Assembly: GCF_014205675.1 (NCBI RefSeq)
Contig: NZ_JACIIX010000012.1
Location: 93,495-157,494 of the forward strand
Source of the DNA: Novispirillum itersonii
GTDB taxonomy: Bacteria > Pseudomonadota > Alphaproteobacteria > Rhodospirillales > Rhodospirillaceae
Reading direction: 5' to 3'
Length of the DNA: 64,000 nucleotides
The translations under genes and the position numbers were made by a program. The notes beneath the pieces were generated by a model. It was given only the letters and a program-made list of their open reading frames with translations. It searched no databases and had not been told where the DNA came from. Shown here piece by piece: positions 27,408 through 35,489 of the stretch (position 1 is the stretch's first letter; every line of letters begins with the position of its first letter).

Positions 27408-28954
27408 TCGCTTTTCCCCCACAGGGTGCGCCACACGGCCTTGGCCCCGTCCTTGATCTGACGCGCCGTTTCCGACACCGAAAACGCTCCGGCCTGCCGG
27501 TTCAGCCGGTCCAGCTGATGCTGGCGGGCGGCATCCCGCGCCGCCGCAATCTGCTGCCACAGCGCGTCCACATTCCAGACCTCCCCGGCGGTACAGACCG
27601 CCACCGCCTCCCCGGACTCCGGCAGGCCGAGATCCTGCGCTGCCGCCGTCAGCGCCTGCGCAATCGCCTGCGCCTTCGGGCGCGGGTCGCTGCCATCCAG
27701 AACATAGGGCGGCGCCCACTCCCGGCGGGGGCTGAGCAGGTCAACATGGGTCAGCACCAGACGCACCGGCGGCAACGGCACCCCGGCAGCCTCCGCCTGA
27801 CGGCGCAGGGCCTCCAGCGCCTCGCGGTCCGCCGCCCGCCCGGGGTCGGACGCCGCCACCACCCACAGGATCAGGTCAGCCCGGGCCGCCTCCGCCGCCA
27901 GCGCGGTTTCGCCGCGCCCGTCATGGCCCAGCCCCGGCAGATCGGCCAGCACCAGACGCGGCCGCTCCGGCTGATCCAGATGCAGCACTCCGGTACCGTC
28001 GCGTGACGGCGACACCCCGGTGCGGCGCTGCACCGTCTGCGCCAGCGCATTCAGCAGGCTCGATTTTCCGGCGCTGACCTGCCCGGTCAGCACCACCCGC
28101 ACCGGATGGGCCAGATCGGTGGCGGCCCCGGCGGCATCGGCCTCCGCCAGCGCCCGCAGGTCCGCCGCCGACAGCCGCAGCCGCCCGGCGTAGAGGTCAA
28201 TCGCCGCCCGCCCGGTTTCCCGCACCAGCATCTGCGTCAGCTGGCCCTGCATCCGCGCCGCCAGATCCCCGGTCAGGCTGCCCATCAGCGCCTCGCCGGT
28301 TTCGCGCAGCACCGCCGCCAGCGGATTGCTGACCAGCGCCGTCGCCCGGCGGGTGGTCTGCACCGCCGTCCACACCGTTTTCACGGTGTCGCCGTGGGCG
28401 TCATACAGATCCCACGCCTTCAGCAGCGTTGACACCCGCACATGCTGCACCGCCGGAATATGCCGCAGCCCGGCACGGCGCAGATCCTGCGCCACCCGTT
28501 CGGTCAGCAGCAGCAGCTCCGGCAGGGTCAGCCGGTAGCGCGCATCCTTTTCACCGGGGTAATAATGAGCCGCCACCGCATCGACCGTGCCGCGCATCAG
28601 CCCCAGCGCATCGTCCCACAGGTCCTTTGACGGCTGCAACGGCGCGGCGGTCAGCGCCTGCGTCTCCACCACCGCCCATGCCGCCTGTTCCTGCGGGCCC
28701 CAGCCCAGCGTTGCCGGGCTGGCCTGCGCCGCCAGTTCCGCCGCATCCGCCGCCGCCCGCCGCCGGATTGCCAGCCGCACCGCAAAGGCCCCGGCCCCCG
28801 CCGCCAGAACCCCCAGCGCCCACAGCCACAGCCAGCCCTGCTGATACATCCACACCAGCCCCGGCGGCAGCAACGCCAGCCCCGGTACCGCCATCAAAAT
28901 CAGCAACACCGCTTCCCGCCAGTAACGGCGGCGCAGGGAAGGAACGGTAGACAT
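27404..28954 (-). CDS. Membrane-associated Era/dynamin-like GTPase (YfjP/DUF3482-like)
   Basis: The 516-residue protein opens with two hydrophobic helices (about 15-60). The GTPase domain lies at about 285-460: P-loop GQVSAGKSSLLNAL, G3 in LADLPGLGHDG, and G4 as THVD in LVLTHVDLL. The G4 motif varies from NKxD, as in other YfjP-like proteins. Such GTPases act at the inner membrane, with little function known. Its stop overlaps the methyltransferase start. A related but distinct GTPase is encoded on the same strand at 31156-32391. Confidence 0.8.
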   Translation of the reverse strand: MSTVPSLRRRYWREAVLLILMAVPGLALLPPGLVWMYQQGWLWLWALGVLAAGAGAFAVRLAIRRRAAADAAELAAQASPATLGWGPQEQAAWAVVETQALTAAPLQPSKDLWDDALGLMRGTVDAVAAHYYPGEKDARYRLTLPELLLLTERVAQDLRRAGLRHIPAVQHVRVSTLLKAWDLYDAHGDTVKTVWTAVQTTRRATALVSNPLAAVLRETGEALMGSLTGDLAARMQGQLTQMLVRETGRAAIDLYAGRLRLSAADLRALAEADAAGAATDLAHPVRVVLTGQVSAGKSSLLNALAQTVQRRTGVSPSRDGTGVLHLDQPERPRLVLADLPGLGHDGRGETALAAEAARADLILWVVAASDPGRAADREALEALRRQAEAAGVPLPPVRLVLTHVDLLSPRREWAPPYVLDGSDPRPKAQAIAQALTAAAQDLGLPESGEAVAVCTAGEVWNVDALWQQIAAARDAARQHQLDRLNRQAGAFSVSETARQIKDGAKAVWRTLWGKSE

Positions 28955-29049
28955 CGGCAGGCAGATCCGGACACGGGAAGAGAGATGCCCCAGACTTCTG
29001 TCGCCATCACCGGAGAGTCAAGGGAATGTCCAAGGGAGAATCTCCCGAT

Positions 29050-29133
29050 GGCTCCGCCAGCAAACGTAAAAACCTGCGGGCTCTGCCCGCTGGCTTCGCC
29101 AGCAAACGTAAAAATCTACGGGCTCTGCCCGCT
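29050..29133. repeat. Tandem duplication of a 42-base hairpin unit
   Basis: Copies at 29050-29091 and 29092-29133 differ at only a few positions. Each carries the GGGCTCTGCCC palindrome and the linker CAGCAAACGTAAAAA. A partial GGCCCGCAAGGAGGC unit follows, which resembles the repeat after the RND gene. Confidence 0.85.
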
Positions 29134-29227
29134 GGCCCGCAAGGAGGCACAGCCTCCTTGACCTCCCCTTTGCTCAGAACAGCATAGGAAAAGAGCCGCA
29201 GGCGACCCGCCCCCTCTTGAAAAAACA

Positions 29228-29331
29228 AGGTGAAGGAGGCCAGGCCTCCTTCCGGGTGCAGGGCAGAGCCCTGCTATTCTGTTAAGCCCCTCCGGGGCAT
29301 CGGGCAGAGCCCTGCTATTCCGTTCAGCCCC
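29228..29331. repeat. Dispersed palindromic repeat, copy A (with internal duplication)
   Basis: The segment 29228-29279 matches 35410-35461 with about four differences. It contains AAGGAGGC-CA-GGCCTCCTT-like and GGGCAGAGCCCTGC palindromes. The second half (29302-29331) repeats GGGCAGAGCCCTGC and ends at the MarR stop. Both copies lie directly 3' of a minus-strand gene. Confidence 0.85.
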
Positions 29332-29333
29332 AT

Positions 29334-29915
29334 TTAACGGGAGGACGGCGCTTCCTCCAGCCCAGCCAGCAACTTGCCGAGCAGTATCGAAAGCTGATCC
29401 TGTTCCTCCGCCGTCAGGGGGGAGAGGACGGCGCGCTGCACGGCGACGTGGCGGTCAACCAGACGGTCGATCAGGGCCAGACCGGCGGCGGTCAGGCCGA
29501 CGAGGGTGCCGCGCCGGTCGTGTGGGTGGGGGCGGCGTTCCACCAGCCCCAGCCGTTCCAGCCGGTCAATGCGGTTGGTCATGCCGCCCGACGACACCAT
29601 CAGCGCCCCATACAGCGCCGTCGGGGTCAGGGCATGCGGCACACCGGAGCGGCGCAGGGTGGCCAGCACATCAAACTCCCCCCGGTTGAGGCCATGTTCG
29701 CCATAGACCGGCTCCAGCCGGAAGGTGCGGATGCGGTGAAGCAGCTCCGACATCCGGCCCAGCGGCAGCATCGAGGAGGCATCAAGCTCCGGCCGTTCCT
29801 GCGCCCACTGGGCAACGGCCCGGGCGGCGCGGTCCGGCAGCGGGGCGGGATCGGTGACGGCGGCAGGCCGGGTGATGATGATTTCCGTCCGCTCCGGCGC
29901 TGGGGTGTCAGTCAT
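29334..29915 (-). CDS. MarR-family transcriptional regulator
   Basis: The 193-residue protein has a winged-helix core at about 75-165: GLNRGEFDVLATLRRSG, the recognition region MVSSGGMTNRIDRLERLG, and the wing LVERRPHPHDRRGTLVGLT. This DxR-containing wing is typical of MarR. An N-terminal extension of about 45 residues is longer than usual. GGAGG precedes the ATG. It diverges from a CynX/NimT-type permease with a clear palindrome between them, so it most likely represses both. Confidence 0.9.
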   Translation of the reverse strand: MTDTPAPERTEIIITRPAAVTDPAPLPDRAARAVAQWAQERPELDASSMLPLGRMSELLHRIRTFRLEPVYGEHGLNRGEFDVLATLRRSGVPHALTPTALYGALMVSSGGMTNRIDRLERLGLVERRPHPHDRRGTLVGLTAAGLALIDRLVDRHVAVQRAVLSPLTAEEQDQLSILLGKLLAGLEEAPSSR

Positions 29916-29931
29916 ATCGGGCCTCCGAAGA

Positions 29932-29949
29932 TATCTTGACGTAAAGATA
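29932..29949. promoter_or_regulatory. MarR operator candidate
   Basis: TATCTT-GACGTA-AAGATA is a perfect inverted repeat with 6-base arms, 16 bases upstream of the MarR start and 60 bases before the permease start. Confidence 0.65.
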
Positions 29950-30008
29950 CTTTTGATCGAGATAAGAGGGCAACCCCTTTTGCCTCCCCTTCAAGGCTCC
30001 CCCCGATC

Positions 30009-31214
30009 ATGACCTCCCCTCCCGCCCCCCGCCGGGCTGATCTGCTGCTGATGGCGGCCATCATCCTGCTCGGCCTGAACCTGCGCCCGGTGCTGGCCGC
30101 TGTCGGCCCGCTGCTGGATACCCTGCAACAGGCAACCGGACTGGGCGACAGCGCCGCCGGACTGCTGACCACTCTGCCGGTGCTGGCGATGGGCATCGGG
30201 GCACTGGCCGGAGCCACCCTGCACCGCCTGACCGGCACCAGCCGGGGCGTTGCCCTTGGTATCACCGTCATTGCCGGGGCCTGCGCCCTGCGCGGCGGGC
30301 TGGGGCAGACCCCGCAGAGCGGGCTGGGCCTGATCCTAACCGCCGCCCTCGCCGGGCTGGGGATCGCGCTGGTGCAGGCGCTGCTGCCCGCCGTGATCAA
30401 GGGGCGGTTCCCCGACCGCGCCGGAACCCTGATGGGCCTGTATACCACCGGCATCATGGGCGGGGCGGCCCTTGCCGCAGCCTCCGCCGCGCCGCTGGGG
30501 GCAACGCTCGGCTGGACCGCGACGCTGGCACTGTGGTCCCTGCCCGCTGCTGTCGCCCTGCTGCTGTGGCTGGCGGTGCGCCCGCAGGACCCCACAGCAC
30601 CCGAACGCCGGGCCGCGCCGCGCATGCCGCTGCCCCTGCACAGTGGCCGGGCGTGGCTGCTGATGGCTTTCTTCGGCATTGGCACCGGGGGCTACACGCT
30701 GGTATTGGCGTGGCTGCCGCCCTACTACACCGCCATGGGCTGGTCAGCGGCGGACAGCGGCCTGCTGTTGGGCGGCATGACGCTGACCGAGGTTGCCGCC
30801 GGACTGGTGGTGTCTGCCATCATCGGGCGCTTTCCCGACCGCCGCCCGCTGCTGCTGACGGTGCTGGGGCTGATGCTGGCCGGACTGGGGCTTCTGGCCT
30901 TCGCCCCGGCGCTGGCGGTGCCTGCGGTGCTGCTGGCCGGGCTGGGGATCGGCGCGCTGTTCCCGCTGTCGCTGATTGTCACGCTGGACCACGCCCACAC
31001 CCCGCAGCAGGCGGGCAGCCTGATGGGCTTTGTGCAGGGCGGCGGTTACATCATCGCCAGCATCATGCCGGTGCTGGCCGGGGTGATCCGCGAGGCCGCC
31101 GCCAGCCTGACCCATGCGTGGACGGTGATGATCGCCGCCACCGTGGTGCTGCTGGTCATGGCGCTGCGGTTTTCTCCCGCATCATCCGCTTTGCCTCTTC
31201 GTAAGCCTGCGTAA
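30009..31214 (+). CDS. CynX/NimT-family MFS transporter
   Basis: The 401-residue protein has about 12 transmembrane helices. The N-terminal LGLNLRPVLAAVGPLLDTL and the early LTTLPVLAMGIGAL are characteristic of the CynX/NimT (YeaN) branch, which exports cyanate or 2-nitroimidazole in the named members. The substrate here is unknown. It is divergent from the MarR regulator. Its last 59 bases overlap the 3' end of the convergent GTPase gene, so the two coding frames share sequence on opposite strands. Confidence 0.85.
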   Translation: MTSPPAPRRADLLLMAAIILLGLNLRPVLAAVGPLLDTLQQATGLGDSAAGLLTTLPVLAMGIGALAGATLHRLTGTSRGVALGITVIAGACALRGGLGQTPQSGLGLILTAALAGLGIALVQALLPAVIKGRFPDRAGTLMGLYTTGIMGGAALAAASAAPLGATLGWTATLALWSLPAAVALLLWLAVRPQDPTAPERRAAPRMPLPLHSGRAWLLMAFFGIGTGGYTLVLAWLPPYYTAMGWSAADSGLLLGGMTLTEVAAGLVVSAIIGRFPDRRPLLLTVLGLMLAGLGLLAFAPALAVPAVLLAGLGIGALFPLSLIVTLDHAHTPQQAGSLMGFVQGGGYIIASIMPVLAGVIREAAASLTHAWTVMIAATVVLLVMALRFSPASSALPLRKPA

Positions 31215-32391
31215 AGGCAGCCCGCACGGCGGCCTCGTCCACCGCCCGGCCCTCACGGCGGGCGGAGAGGTAGACGCAGGCCGCCTGCCCCAGCGCATAG
31301 ACCACCGCCCCGGCGGCCAGCGCGTTCAGCGCCCCGGCCACCACGGTCCCGGCCACCGGAATCAGCTTGGCGGCCTCCCGCGCGCCATATCCGGCACCGA
31401 TGCCCAACAGGGTGGCGGTGCCCAGCGCCGCCCCGAACTCCGCCAGCCGGGACCGGGTCCAGTCCTCGCCAAAGCGCCCGGCCAGCGCCCGCAGCAGCAG
31501 CGCCGCCGTACTGACCAATCCACCCACCCCCAGATAGGGCACCGGCACCGCCCCGGCGGCGGCGGCGCTGAGGGCATAGCCCCGGATCAGCGGCGCGGCG
31601 GCGGCGGTGATGGCGGCACTGTCATCGGCGGCGGCGGCCTGCTCCTGCCGCAGACAGTGGCCGATCCCGGCATCACACAGCGCCTGATGCAGGGCCTCCA
31701 GCCCGAACACCGGATCGGAGAACCCGTCTTCCGGCAGGGTAAAATCCACCGGCACAAAGTGCGGGGCCGGGCCGGGCAGACCGGAGAACAGTGCCCGCTG
31801 CTCCCGCAGGGCCAGCCGCAGCGGGTCCGGCACGCTGGCATCCGCCTCGCCGCTCACCGGATCATAGGGGTATTCCGCCGGATGATCAGCCCCACGCGGA
31901 TACAGGGTGTGCAGGCCGGTCTGGGCCACCACCAGCGGCCACTGGCGGCGGCGGCGGTCGGCCCGGATCTCCTTCAGCACCGCCAGCACCGCCGCCTGCT
32001 TGGGGTCATTGACCTTGGCCACCACCAGCAGCACATGCGCCTGATCGCGGGCCAGTGCCAGATCCTCCGCCGGGTCATACCCCGCCTCGCCCAGCCCCCG
32101 GGTATCCAGAAACCGCAGCAACGGGGCCTGCGGCGGCCAGTCATAGACCACCGAAGCCCGGGTGCAGGGGCGGATGCCGTCCCCCACCTGCGCCCGGCTG
32201 TCCCCGGTCAGCGCGGCAATCAGCGAGGTCTTACCCGATCCGGTGCGGCCCAGCAGCCACACCACCGGCGGCGCCCTCTCCCCGGAGGACGCGGCAACCT
32301 CCGGCTCCGGGGCCAGCACCGCCGCCGTCAGCCGGTCCCACCAGTCCATACCCTGTCCGGACAGGGTTTCCTTCAGCCGGTCCCAGATCAT
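31156..32391 (-). CDS. P-loop GTPase with hydrophobic C-terminal domain (DUF697-like)
   Basis: The 411-residue protein has a GTPase domain at about 42-240 (P-loop LLGRTGSGKTSLIAAL, G3 FLDTRGLGE) and a C-terminal part (about 265-380) rich in Ala/Gly with several hydrophobic helices, such as PLIRGYALSAAAAGAVPVP. This arrangement resembles the DUF697/YcjX group. No NKxD is obvious; AQTG could take the G4 place. The 3' end overlaps that of the MFS gene by 59 bases. A related membrane GTPase is 2.2 kb downstream on the same strand. Confidence 0.8.
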   Translation of the reverse strand: MIWDRLKETLSGQGMDWWDRLTAAVLAPEPEVAASSGERAPPVVWLLGRTGSGKTSLIAALTGDSRAQVGDGIRPCTRASVVYDWPPQAPLLRFLDTRGLGEAGYDPAEDLALARDQAHVLLVVAKVNDPKQAAVLAVLKEIRADRRRRQWPLVVAQTGLHTLYPRGADHPAEYPYDPVSGEADASVPDPLRLALREQRALFSGLPGPAPHFVPVDFTLPEDGFSDPVFGLEALHQALCDAGIGHCLRQEQAAAADDSAAITAAAAPLIRGYALSAAAAGAVPVPYLGVGGLVSTAALLLRALAGRFGEDWTRSRLAEFGAALGTATLLGIGAGYGAREAAKLIPVAGTVVAGALNALAAGAVVYALGQAACVYLSARREGRAVDEAAVRAAFTQAYEEAKRMMREKTAAP

Positions 32392-32500
32392 GGTGTGCCT
32401 TTCTCCGTCAACGGTTCCTTCCAGATAAGCAATTCCCCCACCGCTTTCCAGCGGTTAGAGTCGCCCGCCCCCTCTCCCGCTGCCGGAAGGACCGCCCGCC

Positions 32501-32851
32501 ATGCTGCCGCTGCCCACCCTTGGCCTGATCCTGCTGATTGTCACCCTGATGTCCGGCGGACAGGTGCTGTTCCGGCAGGTCGGCCTGATGATGGAGGCCG
32601 CCGGATCGGGCCGCGACCCCAAGGCCCTGCTGCTGCTGGGCTGCGGCATTGCCCTGTTCCTCAGCACCACGGTGATGTGGGTGCATGTGCTGCGGACGGT
32701 GCCGCTGCCGAAGGCCTATCCGTTCATGGCGCTGGCCTTCCTGCTGGTGCCGGTGTTCAGCGTGGTGGCTTTTGGTGACACCCTGTCGCCGCGCTACCTG
32801 CTGGGGGCGGCGCTGATCGCCGGGGGGATTGTGGTGATCACCGCAGGCTGA
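32501..32851 (+). CDS. Small EmrE/EamA-like membrane protein
   Basis: The 116-residue protein has four hydrophobic helices, the size of SMR transporters and of ArnE/ArnF-like flippase halves. The last helices show YPFMALAFLLVPVFSVVAFGD, with the PxxAYPFMAL-like element of EamA half-proteins. No conserved Glu14 of EmrE is present, which argues against classical drug export. GGAAGGA precedes the ATG. No partner half is adjacent, so it may work as a homodimer. The substrate is unknown. Confidence 0.75.
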   Translation: MLPLPTLGLILLIVTLMSGGQVLFRQVGLMMEAAGSGRDPKALLLLGCGIALFLSTTVMWVHVLRTVPLPKAYPFMALAFLLVPVFSVVAFGDTLSPRYLLGAALIAGGIVVITAG

Positions 32852-32910
32852 GTGCCTTCCCGGCCAGATTCCGCTACGATGATGATCCTTTTCCCCCTGC
32901 GGACCCAACG

Positions 32911-33477
32911 ATGACCGACCCCACCGCCCTGCCCTTCGATACGCTGACGCTGGCCTTCGATCTGGCCCCGGTCGGCCTGTGTGTGTCGCAGCACCGGGTG
33001 ATCCAGCGCTGTAACGAAGCCTTTGCCGCCATGTTCGGCTACAGCGTCGAACGGCTGGACGGCGAGAGCATGGCGATCCTGTATCCGTCACAGCAGGAAT
33101 TTGAGAATGTCGGGGCACGCGGCTATCAGGCGATGCTGGAAACCGGGCACTACACCGACGAACGCATCATGCGCCATGCCGATGGCCGGATGTTCTGGTG
33201 CCACGTCGCCGGGCGGTCGCTGGACCAAAGCAGCCCGTTTGCCTGCGCGGTGTGGATGTTCGAAGATATTTCCGCCCGCCGCCCGGCCAACCTTGACCTG
33301 ACCCGGCGGGAGCGGGAGGTGGCGCAGTTTCTGGTGACCGGCCAGAGCAGCAAGCAGATTGCCAAACACCTGAACATCAGCCCGCGCACGGTGGAAGCCC
33401 ACCGCGCCCGCCTGATGGGTAAACTGGGCGTCGCCTCCGCCCCGGAAATGATCGCCCGGCTGATCGGGGCGGTGTAA
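32911..33477 (+). CDS. PAS-LuxR transcriptional regulator
   Basis: The 188-residue protein joins a PAS domain (about 10-115; RCNEAFAAMFGYSVERLDG, then HADGRMFWCHVAGR) to a LuxR-type helix-turn-helix (about 125-185; LTRREREVAQFLVTGQSSKQ, then HLNISPRTVEAHRARLMGKL). It has no receiver or kinase part, so it should sense a ligand or redox state directly through PAS. It precedes the acyl-CoA synthetase region on the same strand, but about 130 bases separate them. Confidence 0.88.
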   Translation: MTDPTALPFDTLTLAFDLAPVGLCVSQHRVIQRCNEAFAAMFGYSVERLDGESMAILYPSQQEFENVGARGYQAMLETGHYTDERIMRHADGRMFWCHVAGRSLDQSSPFACAVWMFEDISARRPANLDLTRREREVAQFLVTGQSSKQIAKHLNISPRTVEAHRARLMGKLGVASAPEMIARLIGAV

Positions 33478-33606
33478 CTCCCCACATCCGCTGAGCCCCC
33501 GAAAAACACCGTACAACTACGATAGCGTATCCCTACGACTGGAGCCGCAGTTTCCCCGACGGTAGCCTGAAGCCAACAGAAAAACAGGACCACGGGAGGA
33601 TACACC

Positions 33607-33732
33607 ATGACCGCTGCCCTTATGGGCCGGGCCCACAGCCGTCCCGGCACAGCGGACACGGCCCGCCCTGCCCCGCTGACCCCATCCGCCCCCGGCGACA
33701 TGCAACCCGATGCCGGGGGTGCCGCGCCATGA
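33607..33732 (+). CDS. 41-codon ORF translationally coupled to the acyl-CoA synthetase
   Basis: GGGAGGA lies 8 bases before an ATG, the best ribosome site in this stretch. The short frame (MTAALMGRAHSRPGTADTAR...) ends in TGA that overlaps the synthetase ATG (ATGA at 33729-33732). The synthetase itself has only a weak upstream G-run. The peptide is Ala/Pro-rich and unlike any family. It may be a leader that sets translation of the enzyme. Alternatively, the synthetase could start elsewhere. Confidence 0.5.
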   Translation: MTAALMGRAHSRPGTADTARPAPLTPSAPGDMQPDAGGAAP

Positions 33733-35234
33733 ACATCGCCGCCCTGCTGGCCCGCACCGCCGCCCACAGCCCGGAAGCTCCGGCCCTTTTCTCCGGCACC
33801 GTTGCCGTCGCCACCTATGGCCGTTGGGCCGACCGGTCTGCCCGGCTGGCCGCAACCCTGCGCGCCCCGGTGGAACACGGCGGCTACGGGTTGATCACCG
33901 GCGACCGCGTCGCCCTGTTCATGACCAACAGCCCGGAGTATCTGGAGGCCCTGTTCGGTGTGCTGTGGGCCGGGCTGACCGTGGTGCCGGTCAACGCCAA
34001 GCTGCACCTGCGGGAGCTGGCCTATGTGCTGGAAAACTCCGGGGCCGCCGTACTGATGCTGACGCCGGATCTGGCCGCCGGTCCGGTCTCCGGCCCGCAC
34101 CATACAATCGTCACCGCCACCCCGGCGTGGGACGCCCTGTTCTCTGCCCCGCCGCTGCCGCTGCACCATCGCGACGGCGCGGACACCGCATGGCTGTTCT
34201 ATACCTCCGGCACCACCGGCACCCCGAAAGGGGTGATGATGACCCACCGCAATCTGATGGGCATGACCTCGTGCTATTTCAGTGACGTGGATAGCGTAGA
34301 TCCGGCCGATGCCATCGTCTACGCCGCGCCGATGTCGCACGGGGCCGGGCTGTATGCCTTTGCCCACGTTCTGGCGGCGGCCCGCCATGTCATCCCGGCG
34401 TCAGGCGGGTTTGATCCGGCGGAGCTGTGCGCCCTGTCGCAGTCTGTCGGGCGGCTGTCGATGTTCGCCGCCCCGACCATGGTCAGGCGGCTGGTCGATC
34501 ACATCGCCGCCACCGGGGCCGATCCGTCGGGCTTCAAGACCATCGTCTATGGCGGCGGGCCGATGTATACCGCCGATCTGGAACAGGCGGTCACCGTGAT
34601 GGGGGACCGCTTCGTGCAGATCTACGGGCAGGGCGAATGCCCGATGACCATCACCGCCCTGCCGCGCCGGGTGCTGGCCGACCGCAGCCACCCGCGCCGG
34701 GCGGAGCGCATGGCCTCCGTCGGCTTTGCCCAGTCGCTGGTCGAAGTGGCGGTCTGCGCCCCGGACGGGCGGTTTCTGCCCCCCGGCGAAACCGGCGATG
34801 TGGTGGTGCGCGGCGATGTGGTGATGGCCGGATACTGGAACGCCCCCGAGGCCACCGCCAGGACCATCCGCGATGGCTGGCTGTGGACCGGCGATGTCGG
34901 CAGCCTCGATACCGATGGCTTCCTGACCCTGAAAGACCGCTCCAAAGACGTCATCATCTCCGGCGGGTCCAACATCTACCCGCGTGAGGTCGAGGAAGTG
35001 CTGCTGCGCCACCCGCTGGTGCAGGAGGTCTCCGTCATCGGCCGCCCCGACCCGGAGTGGGGCGAAACCGTCATCGCCTTCGTCGTCGGCACCGCCCCGC
35101 CGCAGGAACTGGACGCCCTGTGCCTTGACAACATCGCCCGCTTCAAGCGCCCCAAGGACTACCGCTTCGTCGATGCCCTGCCGAAAAACAACTACGGGAA
35201 AGTGTTGAAGACCGCCCTGCGGGATTGGGTGTAG
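33729..35234 (+). CDS. AMP-dependent acyl-CoA synthetase/ligase
   Basis: The 501-residue adenylate-forming enzyme has the A3 motif LFYTSGTTGTPKGVMMTH at about 157-174, A5 region YGQGECPMTI, A7 GWLWTGDVGSLDTDGF, A8 LKDRSKDVIISGGSNIYP, and the C-terminal catalytic lysine in NNYGKVLKTAL. It activates a carboxylic acid as acyl-AMP, then acyl-CoA. Medium/long-chain or aromatic acids are typical, and the substrate cannot be read here. It is shorter than most fatty-acyl-CoA ligases. No beta-oxidation or ketide genes are next to it. Confidence 0.88.
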   Translation: MNIAALLARTAAHSPEAPALFSGTVAVATYGRWADRSARLAATLRAPVEHGGYGLITGDRVALFMTNSPEYLEALFGVLWAGLTVVPVNAKLHLRELAYVLENSGAAVLMLTPDLAAGPVSGPHHTIVTATPAWDALFSAPPLPLHHRDGADTAWLFYTSGTTGTPKGVMMTHRNLMGMTSCYFSDVDSVDPADAIVYAAPMSHGAGLYAFAHVLAAARHVIPASGGFDPAELCALSQSVGRLSMFAAPTMVRRLVDHIAATGADPSGFKTIVYGGGPMYTADLEQAVTVMGDRFVQIYGQGECPMTITALPRRVLADRSHPRRAERMASVGFAQSLVEVAVCAPDGRFLPPGETGDVVVRGDVVMAGYWNAPEATARTIRDGWLWTGDVGSLDTDGFLTLKDRSKDVIISGGSNIYPREVEEVLLRHPLVQEVSVIGRPDPEWGETVIAFVVGTAPPQELDALCLDNIARFKRPKDYRFVDALPKNNYGKVLKTALRDWV

Positions 35235-35239
35235 CCCGC

Positions 35240-35380
35240 CGGCCGCATCGGCTTTGCCGACAGTCAACCCCCGTCGGCCTTGCCGACATCGCAAGGCAAA
35301 TGGGCTTTGCCCACACCCACCAAGGGCCATTGGCCCTTGGATCCCGTTTTTTGGGGCCATTAGCCCTTGGATCCCTGCTT
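35240..35380. repeat. Cluster of short GC palindromes after the acyl-CoA synthetase
   Basis: It contains TCGGCTTTGCCGA, TCGGCCTTGCCGA and GGGCTTTGCCC hairpins, then two copies of GGCCATT(G/A)GCCCTTGGATCCC (around 35325-35345 and 35357-35377). This is the same style of element as in the other repeat clusters but not the same sequence. Confidence 0.75.
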
Positions 35381-35409
35381 TTCTGACTTTTCCTGAGAAA
35401 ATCCTATCG

Positions 35410-35471
35410 AGGTGAAGGAGGCCGCGCCTCCTTCCGGGTGCAGGGCAGAGCCCTGCCATTCCGTTCACCCC
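35410..35471. repeat. Dispersed palindromic repeat, copy B
   Basis: Closely matches 29228-29279, and its end also matches 29302-29331 (GGGCAGAGCCCTGC then ATTCCGTTCA). It lies 19 bases beyond the stop of the minus-strand NIT chemoreceptor. Confidence 0.85.
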
Positions 35472-35489
35472 CTCGGGACATCCGGAGTC

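Larger units (their letters stand above)
28955..29333. other. Repeat-rich intergenic region
   Basis: These 379 bases hold no convincing gene. A frame on the minus strand (29007-29228) exists but is built from the tandem repeats. The stretch contains a 42-base tandem duplication, an AAGGAGGC/GCCTCCTT hairpin at 29140-29159, and a copy of the dispersed palindromic repeat. Confidence 0.75.

Noticed and set aside
29007..29228. 73-codon minus-strand frame with internal repeats
   Set aside because: Its RARRFLRLLA repeats simply translate the tandem 42-base units.
28955..29333. CRISPR array
   Set aside because: The repeat units are adjacent with no unique spacers, only two tandem copies, and no cas genes are present.
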